A stretch of DNA of 64,000 nucleotides, taken from positions 1 through 64,000 of the forward strand of contig JBGTCV010000055.1 in NCBI GenBank assembly GCA_041748655.1, in the 5' to 3' direction. This DNA is from Leptofilum sp041748655 (GTDB lineage: Bacteria > Chloroflexota > Anaerolineae > Promineifilales > Promineifilaceae). The notes beneath the pieces were generated by a model. It did no database searches and was not told where the DNA came from. It worked only from the letters and a program-made list of their open reading frames with translations. The position numbers and the translations under genes are program-made. Positions 58,396 to 64,000 of the stretch are shown piece after piece (the first letter of the stretch is position 1; each line of letters begins with the position of its first letter).

Positions 58396-59546
58396 TAACG
58401 CCGACGCAAGAAGGCCGGAATTTCCAGATTGTTGGGTGCAAATTTAGGCTGCACCGGTTCCATTTCGCGCTCTTCCCGCTCACGGGCCGGAACTTGCCGG
58501 GCGGGCGCGATGTTGGCTTCTGTTTGGGGACGCTGGGTGGAGGTGCTGGTGGTGGAACGGCCGTACTGCTGCTGCAATACCTGTCGCCGGGAAATGGTTC
58601 GTTCAAACCCGGTGGCGATGACCGTAATCCGCATTTCATCTCCCATGCTCTCGTCGATGACCGCGCCAAAGATCATGTTGGCTTCAGGATGCGCCGTCTC
58701 ACGAATGATGGCGGCGGCGATGTTCACATCGTACAAGCTCATGTTTGGCCCGCCGGTGACGTTGAACAGAATGCCCTGTGCCCCGTCGATGGTTACGTCC
58801 AGCAGGCGGGAGCTTATGGCTTGCTCGGCAGCCAGCCGCGCTCGTTCTTCCCCTTCGCCGTGGCCTACGGCCATCAGTGCCGCGCCACCTTCCGACATAA
58901 TCGCTTTCACGTCGGCAAAGTCCAGATTAATAAGGCCAGGCACAGTAATCAGTTCGCTGATGCCCTGAATGCCCTGGCGCAGCACGTCATCGGCCATCTT
59001 GAATGAATCTTTCAAAGAGACGCGCCGGTCGGTTAGCTCCAGCAGGCGGTCGTTGGGAATCACAATCAGGGTATCGACATGCTCTTTTAGCTTTTCGATG
59101 CCGGCTTCGGCGGAGTTGGACCGCTTGCTGCCTTCGAAGAGAAACGGCCGTGTCACCACCCCAATCGTTAAAGCGCCCTGTTCGCGGGCCAATTTAGCCA
59201 CGATGGGTGCCGCGCCAGTGCCGGTGCCGCCCCCCATGCCAGCAGTGATGAACACCATGTCGGAGCCAGCCAGCACTTCTTGCAGCTCTTCGGTGGATTC
59301 TTCAGCCGCCTTGCCGCCCTGCTCAGGATGACCGCCAGCGCCCAGGCCGCGCGTTAGCTTTTCGCCAATACGCACACGCACAGGAGCATCCGACAATAGA
59401 AGCGCCTGGTTGTCTGTGTTGATGGCCACAAAATCGACGCCGCTAATGCCTGCCTGAATCATCCGATTCACGGCATTGCAGCCTCCACCACCCACACCAA
59501 CCACGCGGATACAGGCTACATTTTCAAACTCAGGCGCTCTTTGCAT
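58395..59546 (-). CDS. ftsZ: cell division protein FtsZ
   Basis: FtsZ is the tubulin-like GTPase of the division ring. The 383-residue protein has VVGVGGGGCNAVNRMI, the signature ITAGMGGGTGTGAAPIVAKLA, the T7 loop NLDFADVKAIM, and a conserved C-terminal tip EIPAFLRRR that binds FtsA/SepF. An ftsZ outside the usual mraZ-mur-ftsA cluster is normal for Chloroflexota. A small HTH gene starts 94 bases upstream in the same direction and may be co-transcribed with it. Confidence 0.96.
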   Translation of the reverse strand: MQRAPEFENVACIRVVGVGGGGCNAVNRMIQAGISGVDFVAINTDNQALLLSDAPVRVRIGEKLTRGLGAGGHPEQGGKAAEESTEELQEVLAGSDMVFITAGMGGGTGTGAAPIVAKLAREQGALTIGVVTRPFLFEGSKRSNSAEAGIEKLKEHVDTLIVIPNDRLLELTDRRVSLKDSFKMADDVLRQGIQGISELITVPGLINLDFADVKAIMSEGGAALMAVGHGEGEERARLAAEQAISSRLLDVTIDGAQGILFNVTGGPNMSLYDVNIAAAIIRETAHPEANMIFGAVIDESMGDEMRITVIATGFERTISRRQVLQQQYGRSTTSTSTQRPQTEANIAPARQVPAREREEREMEPVQPKFAPNNLEIPAFLRRR

Positions 59547-59639
59547 GTGAATACCCTCTTACTAAAAATGAATCAAAAAGACGATGAAGGTGAGGGCGAA
59601 CATAACCCTCTTCCCTGGTTCACCCCGCACCTTCATCGG

Positions 59640-59852
59640 TTAAAACAAGGTTGCTTTGTTGCCGGGTCGGGGATCGTACCGGCTGGCATACTGGTCCAGT
59701 GTCGCTTTTTCCACCAACCATTTGTTACCAAACTTGATGGCTGGCAGCTTGCCCTGGCGGATGAGGCGGCGCACCGATTCTGGGTGAATATTGAGCCGCT
59801 TGCTGACTTCCGCCACACCCGCATAGTTTTCTATTAAGTCGTCTTTACTCAT
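59640..59852 (-). CDS. excisionase-type helix-turn-helix protein
   Basis: A 70-residue MerR-superfamily/HTH_17 protein: YAGVAEVSKRLNIHPESVRRLIRQGKLPAIKFGNKWLVEKATLDQYA. Such proteins bind DNA and act as phage excisionases or as small regulators. No integrase is nearby. It is directly upstream of ftsZ and downstream of a region full of GTTGT/ACAAC half-sites. A regulatory role for itself and ftsZ is plausible but unproven. Confidence 0.82.
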   Translation of the reverse strand: MSKDDLIENYAGVAEVSKRLNIHPESVRRLIRQGKLPAIKFGNKWLVEKATLDQYASRYDPRPGNKATLF

Positions 59853-59896
59853 CGCTTCTCATTGGTTATGAAGAAGCATCCCCACAAGTGCGGGAT

Positions 59897-59975
59897 ACTA
59901 CAACAATTCTATATGTTGCAACAATACAACAAAACTCGCACTATGTCAAGTACCAATTGTTGTAATGTAACAACA
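59897..59975. promoter_or_regulatory. cluster of ACAAC/GTTGT half-sites upstream of the HTH-ftsZ pair
   Basis: ACTACAACAATTC, TGTTGCAACAATACAACAA (containing the palindrome GTTGCAAC) and TTGTTGTAATGTAACAAC. At least six half-sites in 79 bases, 45-125 bases upstream of the HTH gene's start. Candidate operator for the HTH protein. Confidence 0.6.
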
Positions 59976-60085
59976 GAGCTTCATTGACGATTTTGGATTG
60001 AGGATTGAATGCGTTACCTTTTATGATGAAACGACACTAACAGAATGAACCCGTTTGCCCATTTCAGTGAAAGAGAGGGAACTTT

Positions 60086-61495
60086 ATGCGTAGTTTGGCA
60101 CCTGTGACTGGAAAAAGTGAAACCGTTCTGGGCCGTTTGCGTCACGCTGCGGTGCTTGACCGCCTGTTTTTGCCGGTGGATACGGCCGTTCTGGCTTATT
60201 TTCGCATCGCTTTTGGGCTGATCATGCTGTGGGAGGTGTACCGCTATTTTGACAATGGTTGGATTACCCGCTACTGGGTCGATCCGGTATTGAATTTTCC
60301 TTACTACGGGTTTGGTTGGTTACGGCCGTTGCCTGGCATTGGCATGGAGCTGCTTTTTGCGGGTTTGGGGATTTTAGCTATTTGCATTACCCTCGGCTTT
60401 TATTACCGCCTCAGCGCTGCGCTCTTCTTTTTGGGCTTTACCTACAGCTTTTTGTTGGAACAAGCCCGCTACCTCAACCATTTTTACCTGATTATCTTGC
60501 TCAGCTTCTTGCTCATCTGGCTGCCTGCCGGGCGGGTTTATTCGCTCGACGCCCGCCGTGCGGCGCATGGCAGTATCCAGCGTGCTCCCGCCTGGACGCT
60601 CTGGCTGCTGCGAGCGCAAATTGGCATTGTCTACTTCTACGCCGGGTTGGCCAAGATAAACCACGACTGGCTCCGGGGGCAACCAATGCGGGACTGGTTG
60701 GCCAGCCGCACCAATATTCCCATCATTGGCGGCTATTTTACGGAAGAGTGGCTGGTGTATGTCTTTTCCTACGGCGGGCTGCTGCTCGATTTGCTGATTG
60801 TGCCTTTTTTGCTGTGGCGGCGCACACGGCCGTTTGCCTTCGCCGTCGGTTTGCTGTTCCATCTGCTCAACGCCAAAATGTTTTCGATTGGCATCTTTCC
60901 CTGGTTTATGATTGCGGCAACGGCCCTGTTTTTTGATCCCGGCTGGCCCCGGCAGGTTATCGCCTGGCTGGGCTGCCAGTGCGTGCGCAGCGTCAAAGCT
61001 GACGCCCAACAGACCTATGCCTCTGGCTCGAAGCCGCTGGTGGTGGGCTTCCTGGGGGCGTATCTGCTCGTGCAGCTGCTGCTGCCGCTGCGCCATCATT
61101 TGTACGCAGGCGATCCCAGCTGGACGGAAGAGGGGCACCGCTACGCCTGGCACATGAAGCTGCGCGACAAGGATGCTGAGGCGGTCTTTCGGGTAGTGGA
61201 TGCCCAAACAGGCGAAACGTGGTACGTAGCCCCGCACGATTATTTGCGGAGCTGGCAGGCCAACAAGGTAGCGGCTAACCCGCATATGATCTGGCAGTTT
61301 GCCCGCTTTGTGGCGCAGGAATGGCAAAAGCAAGGGGTGACAGAGGTAGTGGTTTATGCTGAGGTGATGGCTTCGCTGAACGGCCGTTCCCCCCAGCCAC
61401 TCATCGACCCCACGGTGGATTTATTGACCCAGACGTATTCGTTACGGCCGTCTGCCTGGATTGTGCCGCTGGCGACACCGTTGGGTGGCGAGTAG
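60086..61495 (+). CDS. HTTM-domain membrane protein (vitamin K-dependent gamma-carboxylase-like)
   Basis: A 469-residue protein. Residues about 30-300 have several hydrophobic helices and the HTTM pattern: FRIAFGLIMLWEVYRYFDNGWI, FLLEQARYLNHFYLIILLSFLLIWLPAGR, and LRAQIGIVYFYAGLAKINHDWLRG. A soluble region (about 350-469) follows, with YAWHMKLRDKDAEAVFRVVDAQTGETWYV. This is the fold of animal gamma-glutamyl carboxylase, whose bacterial relatives have unknown substrates. Note that its ATG has a GAGGGAACTTT ribosome site. Confidence 0.87.
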   Translation: MRSLAPVTGKSETVLGRLRHAAVLDRLFLPVDTAVLAYFRIAFGLIMLWEVYRYFDNGWITRYWVDPVLNFPYYGFGWLRPLPGIGMELLFAGLGILAICITLGFYYRLSAALFFLGFTYSFLLEQARYLNHFYLIILLSFLLIWLPAGRVYSLDARRAAHGSIQRAPAWTLWLLRAQIGIVYFYAGLAKINHDWLRGQPMRDWLASRTNIPIIGGYFTEEWLVYVFSYGGLLLDLLIVPFLLWRRTRPFAFAVGLLFHLLNAKMFSIGIFPWFMIAATALFFDPGWPRQVIAWLGCQCVRSVKADAQQTYASGSKPLVVGFLGAYLLVQLLLPLRHHLYAGDPSWTEEGHRYAWHMKLRDKDAEAVFRVVDAQTGETWYVAPHDYLRSWQANKVAANPHMIWQFARFVAQEWQKQGVTEVVVYAEVMASLNGRSPQPLIDPTVDLLTQTYSLRPSAWIVPLATPLGGE

Positions 61496-61526
61496 AGATT
61501 GGAGATTGTTGCCAATCTCCAATCTC
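61495..61526. terminator. hairpin between convergent genes
   Basis: Perfect 14-base stem GAGATTGGAGATTG / CAATCTCCAATCTC with loop TTGC, between the HTTM gene and pgk. No T-run follows, so it may be a repeat acting as a bidirectional terminator. Confidence 0.7.
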
Positions 61527-61533
61527 CCAAATC

Positions 61534-62748
61534 CTATTTTTCGTCCAGGGCAGCAATGCCGGGCAAGGTTTTACCTTCCAGCAGCTCCAGGCTGGCTCCG
61601 CCGCCGGTGCTGATGTGGCTCATTTTTTCAGCCAGGCCCGCTTTGGTGACGGCGGCGGCAGAGTCCCCACCCCCAATGATGACTTCGGTGCCTGTTTCTA
61701 CCTGTGCCGCCAACAACTGCGCCAGCTGATTGGTGGCCTGGGCAAAGCGAGGGAATTCAAAAACGCCCATCGGCCCATTCCAGATCACCATTTTGGCCCC
61801 TTGCAGCGCCTGCCGGAAAGTCTCCAGCGATTTGGGACCGATGTCCAGCGCCATTTTGTCTGCCGGGATGCTGTCAGCAGGCACGGTTTCGGCGTCGGCG
61901 TCGGCATCAAATTTGGTGGTGACGACAAAATCGACGGGCAGCACTAGCCGATCCCCGGCCATGCCCAGCAGCCGTTTGGCCTCGGGCAGCGCGTCTTCTT
62001 CAACCAGGGAAGTGCCGGTTTCATGCCCTTGCGCCCGGATGAAGGTGTTGGCCATGCCGCCCCCGATCAGGATTTTGTCGGCGGTGTTGAGCAGGTTTTC
62101 GATCAGCTTGATTTTGTCGGAGATTTTGGCTCCGCCCATGATGGCGACGTAGGGATGGGGTGGATTGGAAACGGCCGTTCCCAACGCACTCAACTCTTTC
62201 TCCATCAAAAAGCCAGCCACAGCCGAACCGCCTTTGGCCCGAATGGCCTGCGCCACCCCTTCCGTGCTGGCATGGGCGCGATGGGCTGAGCCAAAAGCGT
62301 CGTCTACGTAGAAGTCGGCCAGCTCGGCCAGCTCGGCCGAGAGCGCCGCATCATTTTTCTTCTCGCCAGGGTGAAAGCGGGTGTTTTCCAGCACCAGCAC
62401 ATCGCCGGGTTGCAGCGCGGCGGCGGCAGCGGTGACGTTGGCCCCCACTACGTCATCGGCGGTTTGCACAGGGCGGCCCAGCAGCTCGCCCAGGTGGGCA
62501 GCGACGGGGGCCATGCTATATTGGGTATCGGCGGCGGTGGACGGCCGTCCCAAATGGGAGCACAAAATGAGCGCCGCGCCGTGGTCTAGCAGATAGTTCA
62601 GCGTGGGCAGCGCCGCCTGGATGCGGGTGTCGTCGGTGACGGTGATGGTGTCTTTGGGGTCTTTGCTGCTCAGCGGCACGTTAAAATCCACCCGTACCAG
62701 CACATTTTTTCCTTTTACGTCAATATCTTCAACAGTTTTTTTATTCAT
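61534..62748 (-). CDS. pgk: phosphoglycerate kinase
   Basis: Pgk transfers phosphate between 1,3-bisphosphoglycerate and ADP in glycolysis. The 404-residue protein has VKGKNVLVRVDFNVPL, LILCSHLGRP, VLVLENTRFHPGEK, VDDAFGSAHRAHAS, IMGGAKISDKIKLIENL, and MVIWNGPMGVFE. The C-terminal GGGDSAAAV..ISTGGGASLELLEGK is intact. Length is normal. No gap or other glycolysis gene is adjacent. Confidence 0.96.
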   Translation of the reverse strand: MNKKTVEDIDVKGKNVLVRVDFNVPLSSKDPKDTITVTDDTRIQAALPTLNYLLDHGAALILCSHLGRPSTAADTQYSMAPVAAHLGELLGRPVQTADDVVGANVTAAAAALQPGDVLVLENTRFHPGEKKNDAALSAELAELADFYVDDAFGSAHRAHASTEGVAQAIRAKGGSAVAGFLMEKELSALGTAVSNPPHPYVAIMGGAKISDKIKLIENLLNTADKILIGGGMANTFIRAQGHETGTSLVEEDALPEAKRLLGMAGDRLVLPVDFVVTTKFDADADAETVPADSIPADKMALDIGPKSLETFRQALQGAKMVIWNGPMGVFEFPRFAQATNQLAQLLAAQVETGTEVIIGGGDSAAAVTKAGLAEKMSHISTGGGASLELLEGKTLPGIAALDEK

Positions 62749-62764
62749 ATTTCACCTCAAATCC

Positions 62765-63712
62765 TTAATTATGAAAAAGCGCCTCAAAGAAATATTCTCT
62801 GCCCAGCCTGGTTAGGGCATTTATTTTTCTCTTTTCATAGAAATCATTGGCTGCGCCTCTTCTAAAAAACCATATGCAATCAATTAAAATGCTTAACTTG
62901 TATACATCATATAGATGTTTTTGCTCGCTAAGCGTTAAGGGCCGATGTTTAATGTATTCCTGTACAATGGCGCGTGCCATTGTTATGTCAATTCTATCAG
63001 AGGTATAAGGCCAGGCCCACTCCCCAATCAAGCATACTAAATCGAATTGCAGAAACGTATAATTTGCATCATCAAAATCGAGTAGAGCTGCGAATTTTCC
63101 CCCTCGAAAAAGCACGTTTGAAAAATGAAAGTCACAGTGACAAATTCCCTTCGGTAATGCCGCGGGGAGATCGAGCAATGTGAGTTCTTGATCTAACCAG
63201 TTGAATTTTTCCTGAGCGTCTTTCGTGTTAAGTTTTGTCGCTTCCTTGCGTGCCAGCCTTCGGCATAAATCACGACCATAGTTCCAGCGGTAAGGCGTGT
63301 ACTGAGATCGAAAATCCCGCGTGACCGCTTGCAATTCTGCGGCTTTCTGCACAAGCTGCTGCATATGATGAAGGGATGGATGTTTTATAAGTACACCATC
63401 AAGGAATTCAGAAAATACATACGGTTTATCCTGATAAGTACCAATGGTTGTGCCTTGCGTATTCTTGATCTGCGCTGGACACGGATAGCCGCGCTCGATG
63501 AGATACGCAAGCAGATCGCTCTCAAACAGAACGGACTCTCGGGAGCGATTTTCATAGCAGCGGAAGACAAACTTGCCTTGTGAGGTTGTTATGAAATAAT
63601 TTGTTTGTACTGTGCCTTGTTGAACGGATTCCGCTTGAGTGAATGTTCCCAGATCGTACCGGGCAAGAATATTTTGAAAATCACTATGGGTAAAAACTGT
63701 TTTAACAGCCAT
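62765..63712 (-). CDS. APH/ThrB-II-fold kinase
   Basis: A 315-residue phosphotransferase of the aminoglycoside kinase-like fold, close in pattern to homoserine kinase type II. QTNYFITTSQGKFVFRCYE is the nucleotide loop, ICHCDFHFSNVLFRGGKFAALLDFDDA holds the catalytic HxDxxxxN and D. The ends are helical. Base composition is visibly more AT-rich than the neighbours. The substrate cannot be assigned: homoserine, choline or a sugar are all possible. Start set at MAVKTVF (63712), with no clear ribosome site. Confidence 0.78.
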   Translation of the reverse strand: MAVKTVFTHSDFQNILARYDLGTFTQAESVQQGTVQTNYFITTSQGKFVFRCYENRSRESVLFESDLLAYLIERGYPCPAQIKNTQGTTIGTYQDKPYVFSEFLDGVLIKHPSLHHMQQLVQKAAELQAVTRDFRSQYTPYRWNYGRDLCRRLARKEATKLNTKDAQEKFNWLDQELTLLDLPAALPKGICHCDFHFSNVLFRGGKFAALLDFDDANYTFLQFDLVCLIGEWAWPYTSDRIDITMARAIVQEYIKHRPLTLSEQKHLYDVYKLSILIDCIWFFRRGAANDFYEKRKINALTRLGREYFFEALFHN

Positions 63713-63800
63713 ATTTTTCAAATTGCTGGATAAACTTCCTGCAATTTTGCATCCTCACGGTACTCGTTAACGGAGCCTGCGGGAGGTTACCCGCTAACAT

Positions 63801-64000
63801 TTATTCATAAACAATTTGGGTGCTTTGCATATCAGCGTACCGCTCGTCCGCTGGCTGGATGTTCAGCACCTTTTTGATCTGCTTCATGCGCGGCACCATC
63901 GTGATGAGCGGGGTTTGGTGGTTTTTGGCGACGGCGGCCTGGGAGAGGTTGCGCAGCTCCAGCTCGCTCATAATAAATTCGACGGCGGCGGCCCAGGCGG
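63801..64000 (-). CDS. C-terminal end of an unrecognised protein
   Basis: A frame open at the right edge gives the last 65 residues of a protein: AWAAAVEFIMSELELRNLSQ, AAVAKNHQTPLITMVPRM, KQIKKVLNIQPADERYADM, ending QSTQIVYE before a stop at 63803. Codon use matches the neighbouring GC-rich genes. I do not recognise the family. Confidence 0.6.
   Translation of the reverse strand, partial: AWAAAVEFIMSELELRNLSQAAVAKNHQTPLITMVPRMKQIKKVLNIQPADERYADMQSTQIVYE

Larger units (their letters stand above)
318..62548. repeat. dispersed palindromic octamer ACGGCCGT
   Basis: I counted about 115 exact copies between the first at 318-325 and the last at 62541-62548. They are in nearly every gene of average size, in all three frames, and in gaps (for example in the loop of the repeat at 11.9 kb). 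Many are followed by TTTCC or TTCCC. The largest gaps without a copy are about 1.6-1.7 kb. See the findings. Confidence 0.9.

Noticed and set aside
62549..64000. Absence of ACGGCCGT as proof of horizontal transfer at the right end
   Set aside because: Gaps of similar length occur inside core genes such as the CaCA antiporter and ppdK regions.

Overview
This is a 64 kb stretch of a bacterial chromosome, most likely from the phylum Chloroflexota (Anaerolineae-like). That placement is an inference from gene content and style: a thiocarboxylate cysteine pathway of the kind known in Actinobacteria, an F420/DUF385-type protein, lipoproteins with SH3 or fibronectin-like parts, GC-rich genes separated by hairpin repeats, and several leaderless-looking promoters. 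No rRNA is present to settle it.

Layout. 0-11 kb: a nearly complete purine-synthesis block on the plus strand (purLQ fusion, purC, purE, purK, purF, a purD-purM fusion, purN), interrupted by two GxxExxY nuclease-like genes, a CaCA antiporter and a small hypothetical gene. 11-14 kb: yebC, ruvC, ruvA, a BrnT/BrnA-type toxin-antitoxin pair and an NTF2-like protein. 14-18 kb (minus): an ABC-2 exporter with a GbsR/MarR regulator that has a perfect operator-like palindrome upstream, and a two-domain methyltransferase. 18-26 kb (minus): ribF and the translation cluster truB, DHH phosphoesterase, rbfA, infB, ylxR, nusA. 26-40 kb: a DnaQ-type exonuclease with a WYL-like tail, an MFS transporter, a HAD phosphatase, a SulP-STAS-four-CBS transporter, a DUF385 protein, ppdK, a large PAS hybrid histidine kinase and a histidine phosphatase. 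40-45 kb (minus): moeZ, thioredoxin-like, DUF4395, cysO, mec and cysM, a protein-thiocarboxylate cysteine pathway with a SAM-I riboswitch plus terminator in front of mec. 45-49 kb: an SDR protein, an M28 peptidase lipoprotein, two very small genes, an epimerase. 49.6 kb: tRNA-Val(CAC). 49.7-56 kb (minus): a tightly packed operon ubiD-like, nhaP-like, uspA-like, mscS, aconitase X; the aconitase X/UbiD pair matches the two special enzymes of the archaeal modified mevalonate pathway. 56-64 kb: a beta-propeller-like lipoprotein, a multi-hairpin gap, ftsZ with an upstream excisionase-like HTH gene, an HTTM membrane protein, pgk, a sugar-kinase-like/APH-fold kinase and the end of an unknown gene.

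Two sequence-wide features stand out. First, the palindromic octamer ACGGCCGT occurs about 115 times by my own count (roughly one per 550 bases; about one or two expected by chance), in genes and gaps and in all reading frames, so proteins are sprinkled with TAV, NGR/YGR and RP. Second, several families of short hairpin repeats fill the gaps, supply stop codons and tails to genes, and in purLQ and purK sit in frame inside the coding sequence. The two GxxExxY genes lie between arms of such repeats, which suggests a link between that nuclease-like family and the repeats.
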